From contig JAVXTH010000003.1 in the NCBI GenBank assembly GCA_036642795.1, positions 47,773-111,772 on the forward strand: a DNA stretch of 64,000 nucleotides. Direction: 5' to 3'. Under the pieces are notes generated by a model. It had not been told where the DNA came from and ran no database searches. It saw nothing but the letters and a program-made list of their open reading frames with translations. Shown here piece by piece: positions 7,978-16,320 of this stretch. Made by a program: the position numbers and the translations under genes. Source of the stretch: JAVXTH01 sp036642795. Lineage in GTDB: Bacteria > Bacillota_I > Bacilli_A > Erysipelotrichales > Erysipelotrichaceae. Position 1 is the first letter of the stretch, and every line of letters begins with the position of its first letter.

Positions 7978-8811
7978 ATGGTTAAAATTATAACGGACAC
8001 ATCCGCTTTATTCACAGTTGAACAAGGAGAAGCAATGGGTTTAAAAGTCTTACCACTTTGTGTTGCTGCCGGAGATCAACAATTTCGTGATTTATGTTTT
8101 GATGTTAATATATTTTATGATTTAATAGCCAAAGGTAATATTCCAAGTTCTTCACAACCTCCAATTGGAGAAGTTTTAGAAGCTTTTGAAGCTTGTAAAG
8201 GTGAAGAAATTATTAATATATGTATGGCAGATGGACTTTCTGGTACTTATCAAAGTGCATTAAGTGCGAAATCACAAGCTAGTAATGGCGATGATATCAT
8301 TGTTTTAAATAGTCAGACTTTATGTGGACCACAACGATATTTAGTTGAAAAAGCAATGAAGCTTACGAAGACTTGTAAAAGCGCTAAAGAAATTATCAAT
8401 AAATTACAAGATAGCATTGAACATTGTGGTTCCTTTTTAATCCCTCAAGATTTTGGTTTCTTAAAACGTGGCGGTCGTTTAAAACCTGCTGCTGCTGTGG
8501 TTGGTGGTTTCTTAAAACTAAAACCAGTTATGATGCAAGTAGATGAAGGAAAACGCTTGGATAAGTTTACCATTTCAAGAACTCTTACATCGGCAATTAA
8601 TGCGATGAGTGATCATTTTAAAAAACTAGAATTAAATGATAATTATCGTATTTATATCTCACATGCAGATGCTCTTGATTCAGCTAAATTAATAATGGAT
8701 CGATTAAAACAAACGTTTAATGAATGTGAATTTGAAATGCTTGAATTATCACCAGCCTTTATAACGCAAGGTGGGCCACATTGTATTGCGATTCAATATA
8801 TTAAAAAATAA
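7978..8811 (+). CDS. DegV family fatty-acid-binding protein
   Basis: A 277-residue DegV protein. The N-terminal IITDTSA, the SSQPPIGEVLEAFE block (about residues 58-71) and the FLKRGGRLKP motif near residue 165 that lines the lipid pocket all match the family. DegV/FakB proteins bind a single fatty acid and, where a FakA kinase exists, present it for phosphorylation and entry into phospholipid synthesis; no fakA is in the window. ATG at 7978 is chosen over the in-frame GTG at 7966 because the GTGAG SD-like stretch lies directly before it and homologues begin with (M)VKIITD. Confidence 0.87.
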   Translation: MVKIITDTSALFTVEQGEAMGLKVLPLCVAAGDQQFRDLCFDVNIFYDLIAKGNIPSSSQPPIGEVLEAFEACKGEEIINICMADGLSGTYQSALSAKSQASNGDDIIVLNSQTLCGPQRYLVEKAMKLTKTCKSAKEIINKLQDSIEHCGSFLIPQDFGFLKRGGRLKPAAAVVGGFLKLKPVMMQVDEGKRLDKFTISRTLTSAINAMSDHFKKLELNDNYRIYISHADALDSAKLIMDRLKQTFNECEFEMLELSPAFITQGGPHCIAIQYIKK

Positions 8812-8821
8812 TACTTAAAAG

Positions 8822-8863
8822 ACAATTTTATCGATCGATGGATCTTGGTAAAGTTGTTTTTTT
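8822..8863 (+). terminator. Terminator after the DegV gene
   Basis: The 9-bp stem ACAATTTTA/TAAAGTTGT (one G-U pair), an 18-base loop, then seven T. Confidence 0.6.
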
Positions 8864-8948
8864 GTTTCTTAAATAGGATTCATAATCGAATTGCTTCATG
8901 TTTAAATTAAAAATCAACAATAATTTCATAAGATTCTATTATTTACGA

Positions 8949-8977
8949 TTGCACCATATTGATAAAAAAGGTAAAAT
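8949..8977 (+). promoter_or_regulatory. Promoter of the nfnAB-like operon
   Basis: TTGCAC (8949-8954), 17 bases, TAAAAT (8972-8977), followed by an AAAGGAG SD before the ATG at 9006. Confidence 0.5.
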
Positions 8978-9005
8978 AAATAAGATGTTGAAAGGAGTTT
9001 TTACG

Positions 9006-9842
9006 ATGTTTAAAATTTTAGAAAAAGAAAGTTTAAATTCAACTGTTACAAAAATGGTAATTCAAGCAGAGTTAATTGCAAAAAAGGCAAAGCCTGGTCA
9101 ATTTATTATATTGCGTGTTTGTGAAGGTGGAGAAAGAATTCCTTTAACGATTGCTGATTATGATCGCATGAAGGGAACGATTACGATTATTTTCCAAATT
9201 GTTGGGAAAACAACGATGTTATTAAATGAATGTAAAGTTGGCGATTCTATCTTGGATTTTGTTGGTCCACTTGGAAAAGCCAGTGATTTAGATAATAAAC
9301 ATAAAGTATGTGTAATTGGTGGTGGAGTTGGTTGTGCCATTGCTTATCCAGTCGCAAAAGGATTAAAAGATAATGGTTGTGAAGTGACAAGTATTATTGG
9401 ATTTAGAAATAAAGACTTGGTTATTTTAGAGAATGAATTTAAACAAGTAAGTAATAACGCCTATTTAATTAGTGATGATGGTTCTACTGGACGTAAAGGT
9501 AATGTTACCAATATCTTACAAGAATTAATTGATCAAGGAGAAACTTGGGATGAAGTGATTACAATTGGTCCTTTGATCATGATGAAATTTGTTTGCTTGT
9601 TAACAAAAAAATATAATATTAAAACTGTTGTTTCAATGAATCCAATTATGATTGATGGAACTGGAATGTGCGGTGGTTGTCGATTAAGTGTTGGTGGTGA
9701 AACAAAATTTGCTTGTGTTGATGGACCTGATTTTGATGGACATCTAGTTGATTTTGATGAAGCAATGTCACGATCTACAACCTATCGAGAATTTGAACAA
9801 CATGCAAGAGAGAATTGTAATTTAATGAAGGGGGTAAAATAA
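9006..9842 (+). CDS. nfnA: FAD/NAD-binding, [2Fe-2S] electron-transfer subunit (NfnA / PyrK-like)
   Basis: A 278-residue ferredoxin-NADP reductase-like subunit. The FAD-binding RIPLTIADYD (about residues 44-53), the dinucleotide motif VCVIGGGVGCAIAYPVAK (about 103-120) and the C-terminal [2Fe-2S] cysteines in MCGGCRLS and FACVDGP fit the small subunit of NADH-dependent ferredoxin:NADP oxidoreductase (NfnAB) and the related sulfide dehydrogenase. The start is set at ATG 9006 because an AAAGGAG SD sits eight bases ahead and homologues begin near it; an upstream in-frame ATG at 8898 has no SD. The stop overlaps the next ATG (TAATG). The partner gene makes NfnA likelier than dihydroorotate dehydrogenase PyrK, since no pyrD is adjacent. 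Confidence 0.82.
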   Translation: MFKILEKESLNSTVTKMVIQAELIAKKAKPGQFIILRVCEGGERIPLTIADYDRMKGTITIIFQIVGKTTMLLNECKVGDSILDFVGPLGKASDLDNKHKVCVIGGGVGCAIAYPVAKGLKDNGCEVTSIIGFRNKDLVILENEFKQVSNNAYLISDDGSTGRKGNVTNILQELIDQGETWDEVITIGPLIMMKFVCLLTKKYNIKTVVSMNPIMIDGTGMCGGCRLSVGGETKFACVDGPDFDGHLVDFDEAMSRSTTYREFEQHARENCNLMKGVK

Positions 9843-11233
9843 TGGCGAATATGAGCTTGAAAAAAATAGTCATGCCACATCAAGATCCTAAAATTCGGGC
9901 GACGAATTTTGATGAAGTTGCTTTAGGTTATGATGAAGAAATGGCCGTTGAAGAAGCAAATCGTTGTTTACATTGTGTGAATAAACCATGTATGAATGGT
10001 TGCCCAGTAAGTGTTAATATTCCTGAGTTTATCGAGGATATTAAAAATCGTAAATTTGAAGATGCGTATCAAAAAATCAAAGCAACAAGTTCTTTGCCGG
10101 GAGTTTGTGGTCGCGTTTGTCCCCAAGAAAGTCAATGTGAAAAATATTGTGTTCGAGGAATCAAAGGGGAAGGTGTTGCGATTGGTCGTTTGGAACGTTT
10201 TGTAGCGGATTATCATAGCAATCATGTACAAACTGAAGTTAAAAAAATCGCAAGCAACCATCATAAAGTTGCCATTATTGGTTCCGGTCCTGCTTCTTTA
10301 ACTTGTGCTGGTGATTTGGCTACGATGGGCTATGAAGTTGTTGTATATGAAGCACTGCATGAAGCAGGAGGAGTTTTAATTTATGGAATTCCTGAATTTC
10401 GTTTACCAAAAAAGATCGTTCATGAAGAAGTTGAAAACCTTAAAAAATTAGGAGTAGAAATCAATTGTAATATGGTAATTGGTAAAGTCCTTGAAATTGA
10501 TGAACTATTTGATATGGGATTTGAAGCTGTTTTCATTGGAACTGGAGCAGGCTTACCTAGCTTTATGAATATGCCAGGAGAAAATTTAAAAGGTGTTTAT
10601 AGTGCCAATGAATTTTTAACCCGAATTAATTTAATGAAGGCATACCAAGAAAATGTCGATACACCGATTCAACATGCGGAAAGCTTAGCTGTTGTTGGTG
10701 GTGGAAATGTTGCGATGGATGCTGCAAGATGTGCAAAACGTCTTGGCGTAAAAAAGGTTACGATTGTTTATCGTCGTAGCATGGAGGAACTACCAGCGCG
10801 AGCAGAAGAAGTTGAACATGCAAGGGAAGAAGGCATTGAATTTAAACTACTATGTAATCCAAAACGAGTGTTAGGGGATGAACAAGGTTGGGTTAAAGGC
10901 ATGGAATGCGTTGAAATGAGCTTAGGCGAAGCTGATGCGAGTGGCCGTGCACGACCAATCGAAAAAGTAGGAAGTGAATTTGTCATCGATATCGACTGTA
11001 TGGTCATGGCAATTGGTACTTCTCCCAATCCATTAATTCGTTCAACAACGAAAGGATTAGAAACAAATAAACGCGGTTGTTTAATCGCAGATGAACACGG
11101 TGCAACAACAAGAGAAGGCGTTTTTGCAGGGGGCGATGCTGTGAGTGGAGCCGCTACGGTTATCTTGGCAATGGGAGCAGGAAAACAAAGCGCAAAAGCA
11201 ATCGACGAGTATATTAAGAATAAAGTAAAATAA
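9842..11233 (+). CDS. nfnB: NADPH-dependent glutamate synthase small chain-like oxidoreductase (NfnB / GltA type)
   Basis: A 463-residue flavoprotein. The N-terminal cysteine-rich helical domain has CLHCVNKPCMNGCPVSVNIPEF (about residues 42-63) and GVCGRVCPQESQCEKYC (about 88-104), ligands for two [4Fe-4S] clusters. Two Rossmann motifs follow: IIGSGPASLTCAGDLA for FAD (about 146) and VVGGGNVAMDAAR for NADPH (about 285). The C-terminal GVFAGGDAVSGAATVILAMGAGK completes the fold. Paired with the upstream electron-transfer subunit and with no large glutamate synthase chain present, it is best read as NfnB, which bifurcates electrons between NAD(H), ferredoxin and NADP(H) in anaerobes. Confidence 0.85.
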   Translation: MANMSLKKIVMPHQDPKIRATNFDEVALGYDEEMAVEEANRCLHCVNKPCMNGCPVSVNIPEFIEDIKNRKFEDAYQKIKATSSLPGVCGRVCPQESQCEKYCVRGIKGEGVAIGRLERFVADYHSNHVQTEVKKIASNHHKVAIIGSGPASLTCAGDLATMGYEVVVYEALHEAGGVLIYGIPEFRLPKKIVHEEVENLKKLGVEINCNMVIGKVLEIDELFDMGFEAVFIGTGAGLPSFMNMPGENLKGVYSANEFLTRINLMKAYQENVDTPIQHAESLAVVGGGNVAMDAARCAKRLGVKKVTIVYRRSMEELPARAEEVEHAREEGIEFKLLCNPKRVLGDEQGWVKGMECVEMSLGEADASGRARPIEKVGSEFVIDIDCMVMAIGTSPNPLIRSTTKGLETNKRGCLIADEHGATTREGVFAGGDAVSGAATVILAMGAGKQSAKAIDEYIKNKVK

Positions 11234-11245
11234 TTGTGAAAGGGG

Positions 11246-11273
11246 TTACAAGTCTTAAAATCTATGGTATAAT
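11246..11273 (+). promoter_or_regulatory. Promoter of the 11280-11503 RNA
   Basis: TTACAA (11246-11251), a 16-base spacer, TATAAT (11268-11273) with TG one base upstream (TGGTATAAT, extended -10). Confidence 0.6.
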
Positions 11274-11279
11274 ATAACC

Positions 11280-11503
11280 AGAAGTAAGGGAAGCCTTCTT
11301 CTAACCATCATTTTTTTCATTCTAACACCTTTCTTTTATAACACTTAGGCAATGTTATAAAAGAGTTGAATCCGTCACTGTTTATATTCCTTCCTTAAAT
11401 ATAAAAAAAATTAGGATTCAACAAACGTTTCTTATTCATATTTCCTTTCAATTAATGTTTAAGACACTTGAGAAAACACAGTTATAATTGCTGTGTTTTT
11501 TCT
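11280..11503 (+). ncRNA. Candidate structured RNA upstream of the leuS T-box
   Basis: A promoter-to-terminator unit of about 225 nt without any ORF. Visible helices: AGAAG/CTTCT near the 5' end (11280-11301); an 11-bp hairpin CTTTTATAACA (11333-11343) with TGTTATAAAAG (11353-11363); a two-tier hairpin GTTGAATCC (11365-11373) with GGATTCAAC (11414-11422) enclosing TTTATATT (11381-11388) with AATATAAA (11398-11405) and a CCTTCCTTA loop; then the terminator. Linkers are pyrimidine-rich and one contains CACCTTTC, complementary to a Shine-Dalgarno. It ends before the leuS promoter, so it is a separate transcript. I could not match it to 6S, tmRNA, SRP or RNase P RNA. Confidence 0.5.
11473..11503 (+). 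terminator. Terminator of the 11280 RNA
   Basis: AAAACACAG / CTGTGTTTT stem (11473-11481 with 11491-11499), followed by a T run. Confidence 0.75.
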
Positions 11504-11524
11504 TATCCTTTTTTTGATTCGCGC

Positions 11525-11553
11525 TTGACGTTAAGTTTAATATTCGCTATACT
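11525..11553 (+). promoter_or_regulatory. Promoter of the leuS T-box leader
   Basis: TTGACG (11525-11530), 17 bases, TATACT (11548-11553). Confidence 0.7.
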
Positions 11554-11559
11554 TGTTTT

Positions 11560-11764
11560 TGTAAGCTAAGAAGTAGAATAGTAGTTATGAAGTCTGGTAT
11601 AGAGAACTGATGGTTGGTGAAAATCAGAGCAGATACATAATGAATTAACTATGGAGCAAATCCGTATGATCCGCGTTAAGGAGAATGAAGTGCATATTTC
11701 GATTGGGATATGAACTAAGGTGGTACCGCGTGATTCACGTCCTTAGAATTAAGGACGTTTTTTT
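11560..11764 (+). promoter_or_regulatory. T-box riboswitch, UUA (Leu) specifier, for leuS
   Basis: The T-box consensus AACTAAGGTGGTACCGCG is at 11713-11730, followed by the terminator at 11737-11764. Stem I can be drawn: ATAGT (11578-11582) with ACTAT (11648-11652), TTATG (11585-11589) with CATAA (11636-11640). These leave a specifier loop TGAATTA on the 3' side in which the last three bases, UUA at 11645-11647, are a leucine codon. Stem I also has the GAACTGATGGTTGGTGAAAATCAG region typical of its distal loops. Uncharged tRNA-Leu should stabilise the antiterminator and switch leuS on during leucine starvation. Confidence 0.92.
11737..11764 (+). terminator. T-box-controlled terminator before leuS
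   Basis: ACGTCCTT-AGAATT-AAGGACGT followed by seven T. The 5' arm overlaps the antiterminator pairing region just after the T-box sequence. Confidence 0.85.
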
Positions 11765-11787
11765 ATGTTCAGAAAGGTGGATTTATT

Positions 11788-14190
11788 ATGAATGCGTTTG
11801 ATCACAGAGAGATTGAAAAGAAATGGCAAAAATATTGGTTAGAGAATAAGAGCTTTGCATGTGATACTAGTGACTTTTCAAAGCCGAAGTATTATGTATT
11901 GGATATGTTTCCATACCCAAGTGGAAATGGATTACATGTTGGACATCCGGAAGGTTATACGGCAACTGATATTATCGCAAGAATGAAACGGATGCAAGGT
12001 TATAATGTTTTACATCCGATGGGTTGGGATGCGTTTGGATTACCTGCCGAACAATATGCAATTCAAACTGGTCATCATCCTGCTGAATTCACTAAAAAGA
12101 ATATTGATCATTTTAGAGACCAAATTCAAGCACTTGGTTTTTCTTATGATTGGGATCGTGAAATATCGACAACCGATCCAGATTATTATAAATGGACGCA
12201 ATGGATCTTTACGAAATTATATGATCGTGGACTTGCTTATGTTGATGAAATTCCTGTGAATTGGTGTCCTGAATTAGGTACCGTGCTTGCCAATGAAGAA
12301 GTTATCGATGGCGTAAGTGAGCGTGGTGGTTATCCAGTTGAACGTCGCCCGATGCGTCAATGGGTATTAAGAATCACGGAATATGCAGAAGAACTATTAG
12401 CGGATCTTGATTTATGTGATTGGCCACAATCTACCAAAGAAATGCAAATTAATTGGATTGGCAAAAGCGTTGGTGCCAATGTAATCTTTAAAATCAAAGA
12501 TACGAATAAAGAATTTACGGTCTTTACAACTCGTTGTGATACATTATTTGGAGCTACTTATTGTGTTATGGCACCAGAACATCCCTTTGTAATGGATATT
12601 TGTGATGAGCATAAAAAAGCAGAAATCATTGCTTATCAAAAGGCTTGTGCAAGTAAATCTGATCTAGAAAGAACGGAATTAAATAAAGATAAAACCGGTG
12701 TCTTTACCGGTGCTTATGCGATTAATCCTGTGAATGGTAAAGAAGTACCAATTTGGATTAGTGATTATGTTTTATCAAATTATGGAACAGGAGCTATCAT
12801 GGCAGTACCTGCTCATGATACGCGTGATTATGAATTCGCCAAGAAATTTAATTTAGAAATTATCCCAGTTTTAGAAGGTGGTAATGTGGAAGAGGCTCCT
12901 TATTGTGAAGATGGTCTTCATATTAACTCAGATTTCTTAAATGGTATGGATAAAGAAACAGCCATTTCTACAATGATTGAATGGTTAAAAGAACATCATT
13001 GTGGGGAAGGAAAAACTACTTATAAATTACGTGATTGGTTATTTTCACGTCAACGTTATTGGGGAGAACCAATCCCAATTGTACATATGAGTGATGGTAC
13101 TTCTAGAACCGTTGATATTGATGAATTGCCACTAGAATTACCAGCAACCAATAATTTTAAACCAAATGCAAATGGTGAAAGTCCACTTTCTCATGTAGAT
13201 GATTTTATCAACATTGAAATTGATGGTGTAAAAGGTAAAAGAGAATCAAATACAATGCCACAATGGGCTGGTAGTTGCTGGTATTATTTACGTTATATTG
13301 ATCCTCATAATGATCAAGCATTAGCCGATCCTAAATTATTAGAACATTGGTTACCAGTTGATTTATATGTTGGGGGAGCAGAACATGCCGTTTTACATTT
13401 ACTTTATGCACGTTTTTGGCATAAGGTATTATATGATTGTGGTGCGGTACCAACCAAAGAACCATTTAAGAAGTTATTTCATCAGGGAATGATCCTTGGT
13501 GAAAACATGGAAAAAATGTCTAAATCAAGAGGCAATGTAGTAAATCCAGATGATATTATTCAAAGTCATGGAGCGGATGCTTTACGAGTTTATGAAATGT
13601 TTATGGGACCTCTTGAAGCAGCCTTACCATGGAATACCAATGGATTAGATGGAGCTCGTAAATGGATCGATAGAGTATGGCGCTTATATTGTGATTATGA
13701 TAAATTCAGTGATGAAAATGATGGCGCATTGGATAAAATATTTAATAAAACGGTTAAAAAAGTAACAAGTGATATTGATACTCTTAATTTAAATACGGCA
13801 ATATCGGCAATGATGATCTTTGTCAATGAATGTTATAAAGTTGATAAGATTTATAAAGAATATGCAACTGGTTTCTTAAAGATGTTCGCATGTTTTGCCC
13901 CTCATACCGGCGAAGAATTATGGCATAATGTCTTTAAACAAAACGAAAGTATTACGTATGCTGCCTGGCCTCAAGTAGATGAAAGTAAACTTGTGGAAAA
14001 TGAGGTTGAAGTAATTGTCCAAGTGAATGGAAAATTGCGTGGAAAATTTTTAGTTGCCGTTGATAGCGATGAAGCATTTGTGAAAGAAGAAGCGATGAAA
14101 ATACCTGCTGTTGTATCTCAATTAGAAGGTAAAACAATTCGAAAAGTGATTGTAATAAAAGGTAAAGTAGTTAATATTGTCGCAAATTAA
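11788..14190 (+). CDS. leuS: Leucyl-tRNA synthetase
   Basis: An 800-residue class I aminoacyl-tRNA synthetase of normal bacterial size, charging tRNA-Leu. The HIGH box appears as GNGLHVGHPEG (about residues 46-56), the KMSKS loop as MEKMSKSRG (about 572-580). The inserted CP1 editing domain holds the threonine-rich VFTTRCDTLFGATY (about 244-257) and GTGAIMAVPAHDTRD (about 332-346), so post-transfer editing is intact. The C-terminal domain ends with the usual VQVNGKLRGK segment. It is transcribed from the T-box leader 30 bases upstream, with an AAAGGTGG SD. Confidence 0.97.
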   Translation: MNAFDHREIEKKWQKYWLENKSFACDTSDFSKPKYYVLDMFPYPSGNGLHVGHPEGYTATDIIARMKRMQGYNVLHPMGWDAFGLPAEQYAIQTGHHPAEFTKKNIDHFRDQIQALGFSYDWDREISTTDPDYYKWTQWIFTKLYDRGLAYVDEIPVNWCPELGTVLANEEVIDGVSERGGYPVERRPMRQWVLRITEYAEELLADLDLCDWPQSTKEMQINWIGKSVGANVIFKIKDTNKEFTVFTTRCDTLFGATYCVMAPEHPFVMDICDEHKKAEIIAYQKACASKSDLERTELNKDKTGVFTGAYAINPVNGKEVPIWISDYVLSNYGTGAIMAVPAHDTRDYEFAKKFNLEIIPVLEGGNVEEAPYCEDGLHINSDFLNGMDKETAISTMIEWLKEHHCGEGKTTYKLRDWLFSRQRYWGEPIPIVHMSDGTSRTVDIDELPLELPATNNFKPNANGESPLSHVDDFINIEIDGVKGKRESNTMPQWAGSCWYYLRYIDPHNDQALADPKLLEHWLPVDLYVGGAEHAVLHLLYARFWHKVLYDCGAVPTKEPFKKLFHQGMILGENMEKMSKSRGNVVNPDDIIQSHGADALRVYEMFMGPLEAALPWNTNGLDGARKWIDRVWRLYCDYDKFSDENDGALDKIFNKTVKKVTSDIDTLNLNTAISAMMIFVNECYKVDKIYKEYATGFLKMFACFAPHTGEELWHNVFKQNESITYAAWPQVDESKLVENEVEVIVQVNGKLRGKFLVAVDSDEAFVKEEAMKIPAVVSQLEGKTIRKVIVIKGKVVNIVAN

Positions 14191-14210
14191 GCTGAGTTTT
14201 TAACTTCTAT

Positions 14211-14239
14211 TTGTAAGCGACAAAAAAGTCTGATATAAT
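14211..14239 (+). promoter_or_regulatory. Promoter of yebC
   Basis: TTGTAA (14211-14216), 17 bases, TATAAT (14234-14239). Confidence 0.65.
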
Positions 14240-14271
14240 AAACATGCGAAAATTTGGAGAGTGATTATAAA

Positions 14272-15000
14272 ATGGGAAGACATTTTGAAGTGCGAGCTGC
14301 TTCCATGCAAAAAACAGCAAACGCAAAAGCTAAAGTTTATTCAAGGTTTGGTAAAGAGATATTAGTAGCTGCTAAATCCGGAGTACCTGATCCAGAGATG
14401 AACGTAACCCTTAAAAAAATGATTGAAAGAGCAAAAGCTAATCAAGTACCTGCCGATGTAATTAAACGGGCAATTGAAAAAGCAAAAGGACCAATGACGG
14501 AAAATTATACAAGTTCAATGTATGAAGGCTTTGGTTCTGGTGGTGGAGCTACCATCTTAGTTGAATGCCTAAGCGATAATGCAAATCGTACCATCGCTGA
14601 ATTACGTGGAGCTTTTAATAAATCAAAAGCGAAGATTGGGGTGCTTGGTAGTGTTTCATTTAATTATGAACATATCGGTGCTATTTCAATTGAATACACA
14701 GATGAAGAAGCGATGATGGATGCTTTAATCATGGCGGATGTTGATTTAAAAGATTTAGAAGTAGAAGATGGGCATATGGATATTTCAGTTGATTCTCAAG
14801 ATTTATATAAAGCTAAAACGGCGATTGAAGAATTGATTCCGGATGTGAAATTTGATTTATTGGAACCTACAATGGTACCAAATGAATATGTTGAACTTGA
14901 TGGAAATGATAAAATGTTATTTGAACGCTTGGTTACTTTATTAGATGATATTGATGATGTTCAAAATGTTTATCATAATGTTTCAAATTTAGAATTATAG
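14272..15000 (+). CDS. yebC: YebC/PmpR family protein (TACO1-type)
   Basis: A 242-residue protein of standard YebC length. It opens with the family signature MGRHFEVRAASMQKTANAKAKVYSRFGKEI in variant form (most members read MGRKWANIKxKKAAxDAxRxKIFTK). The middle GGGATILVECLSDNANRTIAELRGAFNKSKAKIG and C-terminal LLDDIDDVQNVYHNV blocks are typical. YebC proteins were described as transcriptional regulators and later as factors that relieve ribosome stalling, notably at proline-rich stretches. ATG 14272 is chosen because GGAGAG lies eight bases upstream; the in-frame TTG at 14254 has no SD. A strong terminator follows, so it is monocistronic. Confidence 0.92.
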   Translation: MGRHFEVRAASMQKTANAKAKVYSRFGKEILVAAKSGVPDPEMNVTLKKMIERAKANQVPADVIKRAIEKAKGPMTENYTSSMYEGFGSGGGATILVECLSDNANRTIAELRGAFNKSKAKIGVLGSVSFNYEHIGAISIEYTDEEAMMDALIMADVDLKDLEVEDGHMDISVDSQDLYKAKTAIEELIPDVKFDLLEPTMVPNEYVELDGNDKMLFERLVTLLDDIDDVQNVYHNVSNLEL

Positions 15001-15003
15001 TTA

Positions 15004-15031
15004 TAAGTCGGGGAATCCCCGACTTATTTTT
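15004..15031 (+). terminator. Terminator of yebC
   Basis: A 10-bp stem TAAGTCGGGG/CCCCGACTTA with an AAT loop, followed by T residues. Confidence 0.85.
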
Positions 15032-15045
15032 AAAAGGGTGAAACT

Positions 15046-15555
15046 ATGAAAGCAAGATTAAGTAAAGCAACAACGAGGGATAAAAAGGAATTGGAAGATT
15101 TCTATTTAGAAGTAGTAAAGTTTCAAGATGATCATCAAATGCATCAATGGAATGTTGAAGATGTTTTATGGGAAAATCTAGCAAAGACATATCAAATAGA
15201 TGATTTTGTGATTGGTCGAATTAAGGATAAAATTATAAGTGCCTGTAGTATTGTTGATGTTGATTTAATCTATTGGCCTGAAGTTAAACAAGGAACAACT
15301 TTATTTCTTCATAAAATTGCGATTCATCCAGATTATCGTCATGCTCATTTGGCAGATCAATTGCTAGATTACTTTAAAGAACAAGGCAGACTTAAACAAA
15401 TGAAAGATGTTCGCTTGGATGTTCGTGAATATAAAAATAAACTACGCTTATTTTACGAAAGAAACGGTTTTAAATTATTTGAATTGAGAAATATCTTTAA
15501 AGAGTATCAAACCGCATTATATTATTTTCCTTTAGAGAATAAGAAAGAAGAATAA
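15046..15555 (+). CDS. GNAT family N-acetyltransferase
   Basis: A 169-residue GNAT-fold protein. Motif A is LHKIAIHPDYRHAHLADQLLDYFKEQGR (about residues 87-114), where RHAHLA replaces the usual RGxGxG/A acetyl-CoA pyrophosphate loop. Motif B is LDVREYKNKLRLFYERNGFKLFE (about 125-147). Together they make the acetyl-CoA site plausible though the loop is divergent. The acceptor substrate cannot be read from sequence. Its stop is one base before the aroD start, so it may be co-transcribed with shikimate-pathway aroD without a functional link. Confidence 0.78.
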   Translation: MKARLSKATTRDKKELEDFYLEVVKFQDDHQMHQWNVEDVLWENLAKTYQIDDFVIGRIKDKIISACSIVDVDLIYWPEVKQGTTLFLHKIAIHPDYRHAHLADQLLDYFKEQGRLKQMKDVRLDVREYKNKLRLFYERNGFKLFELRNIFKEYQTALYYFPLENKKEE

Positions 15556-15556
15556 A

Positions 15557-16306
15557 ATGGATAAGAAAGAAATTAGAAAACAATTAAAGCAACGTAAATT
15601 ACCATTTATAGCTACCCCTTTTATTGCTCATAATGAAGCTGCTTTGCTGGAAGAATGCAAACTTTGGAAGAGTGAAACAAGCGATATCATTGAATGGCGC
15701 ATCGATTGCTTTGATAACTATAAAGACAGCGATGCACTGTTAGATATGTATGAAAGACTGCGTTGTGAATTAGCAGATGCAATCATTATGGTAACACTAC
15801 GCACGCAACAACAAGGTGGAAAAGGCGATGTAAGTGAAGAAGAATACATCGAACTATTGTCGGCATTATGTGCTTGTGATATTGATTTATTAGACATTGA
15901 AGATAGTAATACAAATAAAACAAAACAAGCATTAATTGAGTTATGTAGTAAACAAGGTATTATAGCTATTTTATCGTATCATGATTTTAATAAGAGTGAA
16001 ACAACGCAACAAATTGAGAAACGATTCTTATCAATGGCAGAATTCGATGCGGATATCTTAAAAGTTGCCTATATGGCAAATAATGAAAAAGATGTGGAAT
16101 CATTAATGGAAGCAACGAAGAATAGTAATGAAAAAGTGGAACAAGCAATCATTAGTATTTCAATGGGAGAAATGGGAAAGGCTTCAAGATTTGATGCTTA
16201 TCAATATGGAAGTATTTTAACGTTCGCCTTCTTAAAAGATGCTAGTGCACCAGGACAAATCAGTTTAAAAGAAATGAAAGAATATTATAAAAGCCACTTT
16301 AACTAA
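15557..16306 (+). CDS. aroD: Type I 3-dehydroquinate dehydratase
   Basis: A 249-residue class I dehydroquinase, which removes water from 3-dehydroquinate via a Schiff base in the shikimate pathway. Expected residues are present: EWRID (about 46-50), the base-forming LSYHDF with His142, the Schiff-base lysine K169 in LKVAYMA, and the C-terminal SMGEMGKASR and SAPGQISL substrate loops. It follows the GNAT gene by one base and faces the fused aroE-aroK gene convergently across a shared terminator, so the next two shikimate steps are encoded on the opposite strand. Confidence 0.93.
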   Translation: MDKKEIRKQLKQRKLPFIATPFIAHNEAALLEECKLWKSETSDIIEWRIDCFDNYKDSDALLDMYERLRCELADAIIMVTLRTQQQGGKGDVSEEEYIELLSALCACDIDLLDIEDSNTNKTKQALIELCSKQGIIAILSYHDFNKSETTQQIEKRFLSMAEFDADILKVAYMANNEKDVESLMEATKNSNEKVEQAIISISMGEMGKASRFDAYQYGSILTFAFLKDASAPGQISLKEMKEYYKSHFN

Positions 16307-16320
16307 GTGGCTTTATATTT
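16290..16320. terminator. Bidirectional terminator aroD / aroE-aroK
   Basis: AAAGCCACTT (16290-16299) pairs with AAGTGGCTTT (16305-16314). The stem overlaps the aroD stop and the very end of the convergent gene. Confidence 0.65.

Noticed and set aside
8898..9005. Upstream N-terminal extension of the NfnA gene
   Set aside because: The added segment has no SD and runs through the promoter at 8949-8977; ATG 9006 has AAAGGAG.
11280..11503. 6S RNA, tmRNA or SRP RNA identity for the candidate RNA
   Set aside because: There is no 5'-3' closing stem with central bubble, no tRNA-like ends, and no SRP helix-8 motif.
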